From assembly GCA_024529925.1 (NCBI GenBank), contig JAFEUB010001579.1, forward strand, positions 248,001 to 312,000: a stretch of DNA of 64,000 nt, read 5' to 3'. The notes below the pieces were generated by a model. That model did no database searches. It was not told where the DNA came from and worked only from the letters and a program-made list of their open reading frames with translations. Source of the DNA: Ophthalmolycus amberensis (Eukaryota; Chordata; Actinopteri; Perciformes; Zoarcidae). Every line of letters begins with the position of its first letter. Positions within the stretch are counted from its first letter, which is position 1. Shown in pieces: positions 12,230 to 24,499 of the stretch. Both the position numbers and the translations under genes were made by a program.

Positions 12230-12482
12230 TAGGGCTGCGACTCATGATTAATCAGTCAAATATGTAAATGATCAATTGTTTAGTGTAAAAAATATAGGGG
12301 GGAAAAAAGTAGCCATCCCAACTTGGTGAAGCCATAGTGACATCTTGCAATTTCTTCTTTCGTCCAACAACAGTAGAAAACCCGAAAGATAATCAGCGAA
12401 TCCTTATATTTGCTTGGCATGTTTTCCTTGACAAATGACTCAAACAATTAATAGATCATTGAAATAGATGCTGAATTATGTT
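12230..12482. repeat. hAT-like non-autonomous element, degraded copy
   Basis: It begins AGGGCTGCGACTCATGATTA and ends near GACTCAAACAATTAATAGAT. This matches the layout I know for a very common fish repeat whose consensus starts AGGGCTGCAACTAACGATTA and whose far end carries the complementary ATTAATCGTTGCAGC. That structure suggests a hAT-type miniature element. The 5' terminus is clear. The 3' terminal inverted repeat is eroded or missing in this copy. It encodes nothing. Confidence 0.65.
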
Positions 12483-13600
12483 GTCTGTACTGACATAACA
12501 CAGTTATAACACAGTGTTCCTCTACATGATGGTCTAAAAGCAAACGTTTTCTTCAACATTGAAGACACTGAGTCCAAAAACTATATCTACCTTTTAAAAT
12601 TCCTCTCGTTGTAACTTTTAACTCTACAATGTAAACTGCACTTCAGGTCCAATATTCCTAAACATCAAATATCAAAGACATGGTGTTTTCGGCCCTGGAA
12701 GCATAATTTTTGCAAGACGCTTCAGCGCTGATGTCATGTTGCAAATATGCTGCAGAAAGTAGACTTTCAGATGAATGATGAATGAGCAATGCTGATGTAA
12801 ACCTCCCCCTCACGTATCAAAGTTGTGCTTTTTCCTTTGTCACCTGCCAATAAGACGCTCTGCCGCTAACAATCATGCCTATACTGTATATTGTCCCGGT
12901 GCAATCCTCTGCCACATTCCCTGGTGAAGAAGTACCTCAGTGAACAGATTTCCACAATCTAAATCAATCGTCCTTCCATCCATCTCTCCCATATCCCCCC
13001 TTACAGTCTGCAGCCCTCCCATCTCGCTAAGAAACCCATTACTCTCAGCTCACGGTAACCCCGCGCGCGAGATGTACAATTAAAACCTTATTTCTGCTGA
13101 AGGAAATTAGATTTAATGAACGGCGGGCTGGGCAACAACAGATGGTTCGTCTTATTGGCGGCACAAAGATAGACTGGGTGTTTGAACGCCTTCAGATCAA
13201 ATGCCAGTGGTTATCAATTAGGAGTGGAGGTAAGCTCCTGACAAGATGAAACAGAGCGGAGGCCTCGTCGCCGTGGCCCTCACCTTTACTGCTGGGAAGG
13301 AGATGTTACGCTCACACTGTCGCAGGGAAGAGATGGAGGCTTTCCATATGCTGGTGTCAGACAGGCTGCACAAGCCCAGATGTTGCATAATGTCAAATTG
13401 TGGACTAATAAACAAAATTGGTGTTTATGATGAACCCTTCAGTTATATTAACATTAACAGCCAGGTACGTCAGGGTGGAGGAGCCTTTCTTCCATCCCAG
13501 AGAGACGGTTTCACGTCAAATGAAGCAAGGGAGTTAAAGTTTCCCCTCATTTACTTAGTATCCTAAATGTATTCTTAATCATATAAAAATTAAGAAAATA
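12483..13600. other. non-coding, partly dense unique sequence
   Basis: No gene is evident. Sequence at about 13060-13220 is non-repetitive, with motifs such as AATTAGATTTAATG and a CpG-bearing CCGCGCGCGAG, so it might belong to the same regulatory territory as the next block. The open frame at 13246-13566 (106 codons) has no recognisable domain. Confidence 0.35.
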
Positions 13601-13990
13601 AGAATAATTAAGAAATGTAAAAAATTTCAGTGCTTTTGGGAGCGGCTACTTCCATGCCGTCATTCTGCTTCAAAGAAAAAAGATAAATGATGATGCCATT
13701 AAAAGTGAACTAATTAAGGAAGGCTTCTTTTAAGAACTCATTAACTGCAACCTCATTTACATAATGATGCATATTAATTAAGTTTTAATGAATCTGAATT
13801 TCCAGCAAGCCGCATTTCTTTGGCTGTGGAACAAATTGAACAAATTATTTAAAAGTGTTCTTGATTCTACTTTTCACACCAAAGGGGAGAGAGAATGCAA
13901 TCATTTGTAGAAAATCATATTCCCCCCCCCGCCCCCTCTCTCCCCAGCCTGTGCCCATCTGTTAATTATTTTTAAATGTAATCATTTACC
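13601..13990. promoter_or_regulatory. candidate conserved non-coding element with POU/homeodomain-type motifs
   Basis: A non-repetitive AT-rich block. At 13755-13781 it carries overlapping ATTTACATAAT, ATGCATATTAAT and TTAATTAA, a dense cluster of octamer-like (POU) and homeodomain-type motifs. AACTAATTAAGG at about 13710 adds another TAATTA core. Such clusters are typical of vertebrate developmental enhancers. Conservation was not tested, so function is inferred. Confidence 0.35.
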
Positions 13991-14401
13991 CTTTTGTTTC
14001 ACTCCCTTCCCAACCCAATCGGGAGGTAAGGGACGGGCGCTGAACATTCAGGGTGTGTAAAAGTCTGAAATGTGTGATTACGAGGCAGATGAAAGATTGT
14101 GTTTCTACTTGTTGTCGTGTGGGATGTGGAGCGCTCACACACATTGGATAGTGCCGACTTACACAGTTACTCGTTATCAGAAATGTTATCATCAAATGTA
14201 AAGACACAGCCTCAACAGCAGGAAGAAGAGCGTTGCGAAGGACGGCAAGCCGTGAGCTGAACAGTATTAACTTATTTTTCCTCGAGTGCCGTCTAATTCG
14301 CCAGAGCTTTTCTTTCGTCATGTAGTTTGACAGATTTCCCAGCGTACAGTATTTGCCAAATTTCTGACATTTTTGCTAATGTTACATCTGCACGATCACG
14401 G
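13991..14401. other. non-coding unique sequence
   Basis: A 111-codon minus-strand open frame (13986-14321) has no recognisable domain and no splice context. I see nothing else. Confidence 0.45.
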
Positions 14402-14503
14402 CTGAGCTTGTGCAAACCCTCAACAGAGATGAAGATGGAACGAGTTAGCAAGTGAGCCATCTCGCTTCCTTCTTCATCTCTGTTGAGAGTTGCACATGCT
14501 CAG
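14402..14503. repeat. 102-nt near-perfect inverted repeat (long hairpin)
   Basis: The left arm (14402-14444) and right arm (14461-14503) are reverse complements over about 43 bp with only a few mismatches or one-base gaps, separated by a 16-nt loop. The core CTCAACAGAGATGAAG is perfectly paired. Size and shape fit a pre-microRNA-like hairpin on either strand, but also a palindromic miniature transposon or a local inverted duplication. I cannot match it to a known microRNA seed, and I suspect a dispersed mobile-element origin. Confidence 0.9.
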
Positions 14504-15215
14504 TACTGATCCGGCAGGGTATACAGATCGGGTAGCCAGTGACATGTGTTGCTGTTGTTCCTCATATGTAATGTGAGTGAGCTGATTAATGATATAATAA
14601 AGCGATATGTTGGATCCGTGTATACACTTGTGAACTTGCCGATACCCCATGTAGCATCTTAGGCTGCATCAGAGGCTTTTCTGATAAAAGCAGCAATGTC
14701 TTTATTTTCCGGTCAGGACAAACAGGCGTCTCTCCAGAGGACAGAAACTGCATCACTCCATGTGCTGATCTGTTGTGTCTTTTGGCAAAATGTATTTGCA
14801 ATCAATAGGCTGTCAAATGTGCCGATGACTTTTGGCACGAGGCCCTCTTTATCTCTGTTTCGTCCTCTGGAGTGTCATTTAAAGATCTCTAAGGACGTTT
14901 AAAAATTCATGTAAAACTGTCCATTATAGAGCATGGACTGGACTGAATGGGACTCAAGACACCACAGTTTGGAGCCAAATCTCAGTGGACATGACCTCGG
15001 TTTGCATCCATGTTTTATCCTATGACATACTATTTGTAATTCAATTAATCACAAATCAATTGATACATTTGATTTGTTCATTTGGCCTCCATATAATGAT
15101 AGGGCGGGCTACCTGCCTGTCCAGCTCCCTGCTGGCTCGTATTCCTTCTGTGAACTCAATGCTCGTCACCAAAGTCTTCCACAAGCTGCTAGCTTGACAG
15201 CTCAATGCTAATGCT
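14504..15215. other. non-coding unique sequence
   Basis: No gene, RNA or clear repeat is visible. Confidence 0.45.
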
Positions 15216-15450
15216 AAATGGCGCTTTTCTAGTCTTCCGACCACTCAAAGCACCTTTCACACTACATGTCATCATTCACCCATTCACACCCATTCATACA
15301 CGGATGACAGGGGCTATACCATGCAAGGTGCCACCTGCCCATCAGGACTATCTCACATTCACACACACTGCAGGCACAGCCTGTGGGAGCATTTTGGGGT
15401 TAAGTGTGTTGCCCAAGGACACATCAACAGCTGGGAATCGAACTGCCGTT
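15216..15450 (-). mobile_element. tRNA-derived SINE, 5'-truncated copy
   Basis: On the minus strand this copy runs from a remnant of the tRNA-like head (reading AACGGCAGTTCGATTCCCAG, which keeps the GTTCGATTCC B-box) through the body segment TGTGTCCTTGGGCAA and the CAGGTGGCACCTTGCATGG segment to the tail GCTTTGAGTGGTCGGAAGAC. The same modules occur in the fuller copy at 43873-44110 and in two shorter copies. The A-box part of the head is missing. It is inserted in the opposite orientation to the 43.9-kb copy. Confidence 0.85.
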
Positions 15451-16599
15451 AGTGACTACTAACAATAGCATTGTTTCTTGTTTATTTGCTGAATGATCAT
15501 TTTGGGGGAGTGTCTTTCGAGGGAGGCCTGAAGGGAGGAGATGTCAGCGTCATCGACTCAGCGACATTCTCACTAGATTTATCAATGTCAGGAGCTAGTA
15601 CTGCCAGCTACTTTCATTGGAGAAGAGCTAGCAACACTGGGCTGGGTTTTGGGATATTTTTTTAAATCTAGCATTTCTCAAGATTACCAACCCTGCCTTT
15701 AAGTAATGTCACTTACATGACTATTTTCACACAAACCACGATCTTTTTCCGACCTAACCAAGTAGTTTTGTTGCCTTAACACTGCAGGGGGCTAACACAG
15801 GCGCACTGATCTCTCGTGTTGCTGGACATTTGTAGGAAAACCTTTGAAAAATAACTAAATATCTCTCCGCAAGATATCAAATGAACCGTTGTTTGAGGAT
15901 ACGTTGCTACTGCAGGAGCAATATGTCTTCATATGTCATGATATCTCCTCAGCTGGTTTATATTTTGCATAGGCAACAGATTAAAAAAGTAATCAATATT
16001 CACTGAAATACTGTAATGTTGAACTCTAAGTCTTTAAAAGTATTTTGTCAAAGTGTGCATTTTGCCTGCGCTCACTTTGACTTTTCTCTGAAGTGATGTC
16101 AGCTTTCAGTTAATTGCACCATTGTTAATCCATTTGTGGTGTTTCACATTAACAATATTAGACTCCAACATTGTGGAGCCATACTAAGCAGTAGACTGTA
16201 CTTATCTCTGATAGCGTGAAGTCAACAGCTGCTGCTATTTCTAATGTTCATGTGGTGTGTTTTCAGGCAGAAAGAAAAAAAAAACAACAAGCCCGGCCTT
16301 GTATTCCAGAAAGACAAACACACACACATGCGCACCTGTTCGGCAGGTTAGTTTGGGAATAGGTTAGAGCTCTGGAGATGGGAGGAGGACTCTGGGTCCT
16401 TCACGGCTAGTGGCAGGCCCGTGCCACAGGAGAACGCTTGAACCAATAGCAGCGTAACACAAACAACGCACTTCCTGCGCCGGCAGCCCCCCAGAGGACA
16501 ATTGGTCCCTGAGGGTTTAGAACCCACCCACTAGCCTCCACCTCCTCCTCTTCTTCCCCGTGGTGAGCTGGAGGCCTCTGTAGGAACAAAAAGTGGAAA
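15451..16599. other. non-coding unique sequence
   Basis: No gene is recognised. A short interrupted CA segment lies at 16318-16328. A GC-richer patch with an AACCAATAGCAG segment at 16439-16450 (a CCAAT core) might be promoter-like but has no supporting transcript features. Confidence 0.4.
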
Positions 16600-16930
16600 A
16601 AAAGAGATCGTCGATGGCGTTGGCCGGGTACTTCTGACAGCGAGTGCCTACCTCGGGGGAGGTCAGAAGTCAGCGATTCATACGAGACAAGCTGGCGATG
16701 CAGTGTAACCGAAAATGGAAAGCAGATGTTCGTTAATTAGGGGAAATGTGACTGACAAGACTTGAGCGTCGAGGTACATGAGCTCGCCCGCCATCCAGCA
16801 GCTGTTGTTCCCCGACTTCATTGTCAGTCTCGTACACAAGTCACAGCTTCCCCGCCGAGCCGGGCCCAGACGCCCAGCACCCACAATTATCAAAATAGAA
16901 TTAAGCTTGATTGAATCGAGCAGATTTTCT
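16600..16930. promoter_or_regulatory. candidate conserved non-coding block
   Basis: Non-repetitive, moderately GC-rich sequence. It has a TTCGTTAATTAGG homeodomain-type core at about 16730-16742 and an AATTATCAAAATAGAATTAAGC stretch near 16885-16906. Open frames on both strands (16678-16893 minus, 16778-17074 plus) lack any family match. Its texture is that of an enhancer block, but conservation is untested. Confidence 0.25.
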
Positions 16931-18518
16931 TCTAAATACTTTTGGTGTTTTTGTCTATGTGTTTTTTTTGTGTGTGTGAATGAATGCGATACTCACACCA
17001 CCTTCTGTTTTTTTTTTTTCGCTTCCTCCTCCCTCATTTCCGCTCCTCTTCTCTTCAGTCCTCCAGTCTCCTGAAAGTGCTGCTAAAAACAGACTTACAA
17101 TGATAAAAAAAAACAAAGAATCTCTCATTCGTGGAAATCACACATTTCCCTGGATCGCTTTCCTGTGTGATAAAAAAAAAAAAATACTACATTTTCACCT
17201 CCTGGAAAATTGCTCATACACAATTGTTGGTGAACGGTGAAGCTCATCTGCATTTTATTACAGCCTGTGTGTTTTGTAGAAGTCATTTTTTAAAGAATAC
17301 CCTTAGAATCTAGAAAGAGTCCATGAAAAACATGGTGGAGACGCTGAGAGTCCTCCAGTGGACGCGTGAAGTGGATTTCAGAGCTGGGCCCTTCGAGGAA
17401 AGGCACTTGTGTGAACTATAGACTTAAATGTACATTCTGTCCTTTAATTACAAGTTAACTAAGTGGAGAGAAGGCTCTCGCTGACATAAGTGTGTATGGC
17501 CTCCATATCCACCCCATATGTGTGTGTGAGTTTCTAATAAACCGGAATATGTACCCTGGGCGTCACACACACACACACACACCTCTGGTCAACAACGTAA
17601 TCCTGTGAAATTGATTAATGGCTAGACATTAGGCCCATTCCAACAACAGATGTTAATTCACTTCACATGTGCGTTATCAGATCATTTGTGTCAGGCACCA
17701 GAATATGAATGACACAGATTATCTCAGATTCGGGGCCTCTGCTGGCAAACCCCGCCATCCTCCGGGCCTCTAGGTAACGCTGCTGATTATTGCGAGTGTG
17801 TGCGTGCATGTGTCAAAAGGTTCCATTACGTCTGCATGCGTGAGGGATGATGTTTCTGCAGAAGGACATGGAAGTCCCCTTGGTCCTGGAGAGGAGAATG
17901 GTGCCTGATGGGATGCAGAGCCGGGGCTCGTGCGTTTTTATTAATGCAGAACGAGCTCGCAGGTGACGCAACTCTCCCTCTGGTGGCCATGCTTGGAGGC
18001 CCTCAGCTCTTGGGCAACGTTGGATGTGAACAGCTGTTGCATCTCCAAACGTACAGCTTGGTGGTCTCAGCAGAACTAAATAGACCTTGTTATTTCCCGG
18101 TGCTGTTTTTGACTCTAAACTGATCATTTTACAATGGATTCCTTTAAATGCCTGACTCCAGCTGCAGGTGTGCCGACCAACACTGTGTTGCTGTCGTCAT
18201 ATCTAATGATTATGCATATTAGAAAAGGGAGAGAGTGAAACCCTGGTGACCAGTAATAAAGGAATACAGTTACAAATCAGTAACTTATGATGATACGGAA
18301 AATAGTCAGACACCATCGCTCTTGATATGTTTCTTTTATTCTCATGATTTAAGGATATATAACCATATATTGAAGGATATATGCATCGGTCAACATGTGG
18401 TTTTGTTGCCTAAACCTAACTGCTGTCCGGTATTATCAGGGAGATTTTAATATTTCTTCTTTCCACAAGGTACTGGAGTTTTTGTTTTATCTCTTAAAAT
18501 GTTGTAAATGCTTTTACA
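16931..18518. other. non-coding sequence with short simple repeats
   Basis: T/A runs occur at 17012-17020 and 17171-17183, and (CA)9 at 17564-17582. An open frame at 17813-18127 (minus) overlaps another on the plus strand, and neither has a recognisable domain. Confidence 0.45.
17564..17582. repeat. (CA)9 microsatellite
   Basis: Short perfect CA run. Confidence 0.9.
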
Positions 18519-18672
18519 TGGTGAATGGACTGTACTTGTTTGGCACTTTTCTAGTTTTTCCGACCACTCAAAGCGCTTTAACACTACATGTCACATTCAC
18601 CCATTCACACACTGATGGAAGGGGCTACCATGCCACCTGTCCATCAGGACTAACTAACATTCACCCATAAAT
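18519..18672 (-). mobile_element. tRNA-derived SINE, 3' half only
   Basis: On the plus strand the segment starts with GGTGAATGGACTGTACTTG, the reverse complement of the element's 3' end. It continues through the ACCACTCAAAGCGCTTTAAC tail module and the CCACCTGTCCATCAGGACTA body module, then stops. The tRNA-like head and B-box are absent, so this is a typical 5'-truncated insertion. It lies on the same strand as the copies at 15.2 and 46.1 kb. Confidence 0.8.
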
Positions 18673-19990
18673 ATTGGGACAGTCTTCATCAATTCTGCAA
18701 CCTCACTGCTCGATGCCGCCAAATCCTACACACTGGCCCTTAAAACACCAACCAGTTTCAACCCCACGTTGTTTTCATGAGGAAAAAAACAAGGACATAG
18801 TAAAAAAAAATAAAAAATCAACCGTAACACTCTGGTTTAACTGGAACGTCCCTCTTTGATAAATTCCAAAAATAGATTAGAACCCTGACAATGTGCAATT
18901 GAAAGACAATGACTTCAGGCCCCCCAAATGTTACAGCTTCACTGGTGGTAAAGACTTGTTCAGAGCATTTTAAACTGCTAGCTTAGCCTAGCAAGGCTTC
19001 AGCAGAGGCAGCGACACAACAAGGGATATGAATGAAAAATAACACTGATCAACACTGTAAACTACTACCTTACGAGTAAGAGGTAGTATTTCTCCTACTT
19101 TAGTCTTTGCTTCTACTGCTGCTCTCAGTAGCACATCTGCAATCGTTCATACTCCATACAAGTTAAATTGTCAATTTGTAATTAAAAACATGTATGAATT
19201 ACAGAAACAAGAGTCATGTAAAACATATAACATGTATATATTGTGCTTAAACTAAGCAAATCCCTGCATCGAAATCTGTCTTAAATGTATATTCATCAAA
19301 CTGGATATGAGCACATGTCATTTCAGCCGTCAAACTCTTACATCATCGCGCACTTTTGTGTGGGTCAAAGCTGATCTTGTTTACTCCGCACATGGCAGAC
19401 TTTCCCAGGACTCAGAGTCTTGTACTGCTCAGTTAAACCGTGTCTTCACAGCTGTAGTGAATGAAAGCCTGGCAGGAGTTATTTTTATTCTCTTTACCAA
19501 ACCAAAGCGAAGGAAGAACAACCCTCTTCCGACTCCTTCAACAAGCAGCGTCCCCGGAGGGCTACAGCCGAGGCAGCAAAACAAAGAGGAATATTTAAAA
19601 AAAAAACAACAACAAAAAACCCCTGCGTTGAGAATAACTGAGGAATTTGAAAGCACGTCGGACTCCAAAGGTAAAGTGCTGCTCTAGCAGCCACCAAGGT
19701 GCTGTAATTAGGTCAGGCAAAAGTTTAACTTTGTGGACTGCTTTATTTTCTTGAGTCTCTTTCCCCCTGTGTTCCTCCTGCACCATCTGCCAACATACAC
19801 CCAGTCCTTACTTAGCTCTTACCACAGAGTCCATACGCTGCTTCATTCCTGATTTAAGGTAATGAGGAAGCCTTAGGTTAACAATTTTAAACTTCGTAGA
19901 TTACCGGTTTACACCATGAGGTCATCGGTAGGAAGCAGGAAGTTCACCAAGGAGCTACACCTTTGCTTTGTTTGAAAATGTTAGCCAGTA
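18673..19990. other. non-coding unique sequence
   Basis: No gene or clear repeat. The open frame at 19307-19687 (126 codons) is overlapped by three minus-strand frames and ends in a lysine-rich, A-run-derived segment, so it is unlikely to be coding. Confidence 0.45.
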
Positions 19991-20290
19991 GATATGGAAC
20001 AATGTCAGCATTCGTTTGAAGTGGTGTTTTTGTCCACCTGATGAATGCTCCAGTCCAATAGTTACTCTCCTTTTAGCTCTCTGTTTGCTCTCCACCAACT
20101 CCTGGGCTCTTCAGTTGTCTGCTCTGTGTCTTGTCATCTTTGACGGAGCACTTGCTTTTCATAAATGTAGGTCTGTTGTTGTTTTTATGAGAAGAAGGTT
20201 TTTGTCCAACTTGTTTTTGCCTCACTGTCATGATTGTATGCTAATCTATGTCTCTTTGTCTTCACTATGTTGGATACCAGCAAACAAACC
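19991..20290. repeat. probable dispersed repeat of percomorph type
   Basis: The segment GATGAATGCTCCAGTCC...TTAGCTCTCTGTTTGCTCTCC at 20039-20090 and its surroundings resemble a repeat that I associate with many fish introns (ATGCTCC / TTTTAGCTCTG / CTCCACCAACTCC phrases). There are no clear termini and no coding content, and no second copy occurs in this window. Confidence 0.35.
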
Positions 20291-22559
20291 AAAAATGAAT
20301 TGTCCTGTTTTTCCTGCCAAACAGTAAATACAATGAGGATAAAACCTTTCCTTGGCTACTAGCATCTCCACTCACCTCATTGGCTTTTTCTTGGCTTTAC
20401 CAGTGGTTTGGTCCTCTGGTTTGGAGCAGCCATCTTGCTGGCTCTGCCTCCTGTGGTTGGAGCAGAGTTGACTTTGTCAAGTGTCCGAAGGGGCTGGCTA
20501 TCCTCACAGTGGCCCTCTGGGGCTAAGAGCAGCATCAGCCATGTGCTTGGCCTCATTATCCCGGATGCGATAGGATCAGACCAGCGGAGCAGCTGAGTGG
20601 ACGCCACATGACTCTCCGTCCACGCCGTTTCTTTCCAGCCCCTCAGAGTGGCATGCACGGTGTCACTGGTCATTTGAGAAGATATGTCCTCAGTGGAGAA
20701 GAGCAGCCAGGCGGTTAGTGAGGGTGGGGGTGTCCAGCTGGACACAACATGATGATCATCATCACATGGTGTGTAAATGCTTTTCTTTATGTGTGTCGGC
20801 CTTGACCCCCCCTCCTCCTTTCCAGACAGGCCTGGCTGTAATGGGACTAATTGGACTGGACACCACAGAGGGACAGCGGCGTATCTCCTAACATCTGCAA
20901 AATATGGTCGGAAAATACTGCCGCTTAATTAGCAACGAGGTCTGAACGATGGGGACAGCTCATTTACAGACCGGACAGGAATGGTGTCATGTCTCAGACA
21001 GTCTCTGTGTGTGTGGACGGTGATGTTATCTCTCCTGACTATCCGGGAGCAGGACAGAGGCTGACCTTAATTGCAGTAATTAAGTTAGTAGCCATACTGT
21101 ATGACTCGCCGGCCCGGACCGCGGACATCCGTCATCCACATCATCTGTCCTGCGATCAAAAGGCTGCTCTCACTACACCGCCCGGGGCCAAGGCAAGAGG
21201 AACAAATGAACACGGCCAGATAAACGCTTTCTTTCAGCAATCAAAACAGACTAACAGTCCGAGCGTCCACGCATTGTCCAGATGATCAGGCCTCATGACA
21301 GGAACATGGAGGCTTCACTCACCCGCCTGGAAAAGATTCCAGCTGCATCCAGGACATGCTTAAGCAGCAAGTCAAGCCAAGTAGCTTCCACCACACTGTA
21401 GGAAACATGTGAGTGTATGTGATTTATACATAGAGGTCAGTTTATTTGAGGTTAGCACTACTGAGCCTTCAATAGTGCCAATCCAATCTAATCCAATCCA
21501 AAACAATCCAATCCAATCCAATCTAAACAGTTAGATTCGGAAGCTACAGTTTGAACAGAGCTCAGATTCTAAACTGGAGGGATGGAGTTAGACTAGGGAC
21601 AACAAATAAGGATGTGTTCTGCTGCACAAGTATACCAACTTCATCAAAGTGCACTACTCAATCGCTGGCATGCTCCTTGCATTTGGATAATCGTTATCAT
21701 CTCCATCATCATGCGATTGGTTGCATGTATGCGTAACCTCGTATTCTGCTGCAGCAAACTGCCTCATATGTTGTGTGGCCGGTTGTCGGCTACTGCTCAA
21801 ACACTTGTGCTTGTGATTACTCACACTTTCTCCAAACACCCTTTTATTGCTCGTTTAATCCCGCCATTGACTGCCTGCTGACTCCTCTCTCACTACTCTT
21901 AACGGGGTCACAAGTGATAACACAGTTGAGAGCGTCTCCGGCGCTCCAGCCGCCTCTCTGCACACACAGTGGGTGGATAGCAGCAAACAGCTAACGCAAC
22001 ACACACAGCTGTAGGCCTACTACCCAACGCAGCCGCTTCTAAGCATACTGACAGCATCACGGTGGGTTTGATTTTGTTTATGGCAAGGTTTTATGAAATG
22101 TCTTATTCAGCAACTTTGAATCAATGGCTAATTTATCTTCTAATACGTGTCGAGGTGGTGATAATAATTGGGCCGAATTAGGACTTTTTTGGCACAAGGA
22201 ACCCAAATCCGTGCTTTAAATTAGTCTGAAGTTGACGGCCTCTGTGAGTATAAGGTCGTGATGAGATTGTTTTTATCTGTTATTTTGTCCCCCCCCCCCC
22301 ACACACACACACCCTGAACACATTCAGTTCACTTTGGCCGGTGGACACTTTCTAATCTGGGGCTTCTCTGAGAGCAGCTACACAAACAGGATTTCATGGA
22401 GTCAGTAAAAGTGATAGTGGGCTCTTGTTTGGAACACAGCAATAAAACTTAATAATGAGTTGAATTCAAAGACACACTTTTCATTGTGCTGCTCTCCCGA
22501 ATGCAACGCCGCACTAACTGCAGCCAATCAGGCGAACAAACAAACAAGCCCCACACGCA
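20291..22559. other. non-coding sequence with a pentamer repeat
   Basis: A 122-codon minus-strand open frame (20377-20745) has no recognisable domain. An AATCC-type pentamer stretch lies at 21478-21525. A C12 run followed by (CA)n lies at 22289-22312. The non-repetitive block at 20985-21190, containing AATTGCAGTAATTAAG, could be regulatory. Confidence 0.4.
21478..21525. repeat. (AATCC)n pentanucleotide repeat, imperfect
   Basis: About nine imperfect copies of CCAAT/AATCC, with TAATC and AAAAC variants interrupting the array. Confidence 0.8.
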
Positions 22560-22960
22560 GACCAATAACAAGTCATCTATCTTCAATTTTCACTGTCCCT
22601 CTTTCATGAGAATGCCTCTTTTCTGTTCCTCCGGGCAATCTTCCACTCCTCATATACATCTGTACAAATTGATTTCCTCTTTACAAGGGAAGATAATGAC
22701 TGTGGCAACAGAAATACCTGTAAGTGAGGGATAATTACACCACGAGACACCACCCGCTGAGTCCCTTTCTCCAAGCCCCCAACAACATGAATTTTAAGCT
22801 TCAATAGCACTCAACGCCGTCACACCAGTGTGGCCCAGATTTGATTAAAATTACAGTTATTTTTGCTCCTAACTTCAACTATTAAGATAAGCATCTTGCT
22901 CGGGACACTTTTATATACATTTAAAGAGGGGCCGCTTAAATTTAACATTCCTACCCTGCT
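22560..22960. promoter_or_regulatory. candidate conserved non-coding block
   Basis: Dense non-repetitive sequence between simple repeats. It has GGATAATTACACC at about 22729, ATGAATTTTAAGCTTCAATAG near 22788-22808 and GATTTGATTAAAATTACAG near 22839-22857. It also includes a donor-like ACCTGTAAGTGAGG at 22716-22729, but no matching acceptor or convincing frame. Regulatory function is inferred from texture only. Confidence 0.3.
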
Positions 22961-23026
22961 GTGAGACAAGAAAGGGAACGCGGTGGGGTCCACTCGTCCG
23001 TTAGCTACCTGTACAAACGCGGTGTC

Positions 23027-23038
23027 CTCTCTCTCTCT

Positions 23039-23084
<46 letters not shown>
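23027..23084. repeat. (CT)n microsatellite with CGCTCGCT interruption
   Basis: 58-bp polypyrimidine tract, interrupted once at 23041-23047. A tract like this can form triplex structures and is often mutation-prone. Confidence 0.96.
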
Positions 23085-23085
<1 letters not shown>

Positions 23086-24422
23086 ACAAAGGGAAGAGAA
23101 TCAGGCGTCGTCTCGCCGATGAGACGGGGAAACATTGTTTACTCCCATTTGTCTTGCCCATGGAAAACATTGAGCTCACTAAACTGAAGTAAAGCAATGT
23201 TAATGCATGAGTGCAGCCTCTGTTGTGAGAATGTCATTGCCCGCCCGCTCGCGAAAACACTGCAGACACGTTCAAATGCAGCAAAAATTGGGGGGTGGGG
23301 GGGGGGTTACATTTCTGTGTGTATTATGTTCTAATCTTTGGAGATCAAGTAGATCAATATTCCAGTGTACATACACACAGCACACTGCACTGAGTGGATG
23401 ACAAATTGCATCCAGCATTTAATAACAAAGGAAGTCAGCACTGATGATAATCAGTGTAGAGGAGCATTGTCCTGATCATTCCGCTGGTTATTACTGAATC
23501 CACGCTTCCTTTGAAAGATTCCGACTGTGTTTTTATTGTTCTTATTATTGCGTTTGATCACAGATTATCACTGTCACTTATTAAGTTCAATTTGTTATTG
23601 TACGAATGATGAAATGAATCGGTTCAAACAGCCGAATCCTTGACAAAAGCCTCAACTCTTACCATGATTATCTCCTCTCATTAGTAACCATTTCTCAAAT
23701 AGAAATCAAAGGCGCTCCCTCGCTTGCAGCGCCTTTTTTTCTTCTTCTTTTTCCTGAAAGTCATCAAATGAGCAGAGAGAACGAGCCCCAAAACTTCCAA
23801 AGCCAGCCTCGGGAAGGAGAAAATAAAAAAAATAAAAAAAGGAACAAAACATTGTCGGAAACAAACGAGAGAGGACAAGTTTCTATATTCTGAAGTAAGA
23901 ACTAAAAGGTATGCAGATGTCGTCTCATCCCTCTCCTCAGGTGACAGGTATGTCAGGGCCCTGAAAGCCCTCGCAGTATAATTACACGCCATACTATCTC
24001 CCCCCCAGCAAAGGCGGTGTTGCTCGAACAGGAGCGTCGCGCTATCAGATCCCTGTGACTCAATGAGGGGAACCCAGGGGAATCGCATCTTTAACAAAGC
24101 CCATCTCTTTCGCCTTTAAATATCTCTAAGTGCAACCCCTCCCCCCCCCTCCCCCAATCCACCTCCGCCTCTGCTCCCCCATCCCTCTGAGCCTTTCTCC
24201 GTTCTCTGTTTCTCCACCCAAAAGATTTCTGAAGTTGTCTTTTTCTTTTTATTCAGTGAGCCGATGGTTGGGAGATGGGTGAATGGCACCAAAGCCTAAT
24301 GATGAACATCCTGAGTGTCCCCCGAGTCCCACTTTCCGTTTCTGAGTGACTGGTCTGATGTCTGCGAGGCCTCTTTAATGGGACATCAAACCTGGAGCCG
24401 GTAGATGGAGGAACGTCTCACA

Positions 24423-24426
<4 letters not shown>
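23085..24426. other. non-coding sequence with homopolymer-rich tracts
   Basis: It contains a G-rich tract (23290-23307), A/T tracts (23737-23750, 23824-23840) and a C-rich tract (24137-24175). The AT-rich unique block 23400-23700 has several TTATTA and ATTGTT motifs and may be regulatory. The 138-codon minus-strand open frame (23681-24097) includes low-complexity Lys/Phe runs and no domain. Confidence 0.4.

Positions 24427-24496
<70 letters not shown>
24427..24496. repeat. (CA)35 microsatellite
   Basis: Perfect CA run of 70 bp, preceded by the interrupted CACAAACA. Confidence 0.98.

Positions 24497-24499
<3 letters not shown>

Noticed and set aside
20377..20745. 122-codon minus-strand open frame
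   Set aside because: No domain, no splice context and an overlapping plus-strand frame. Probably incidental.
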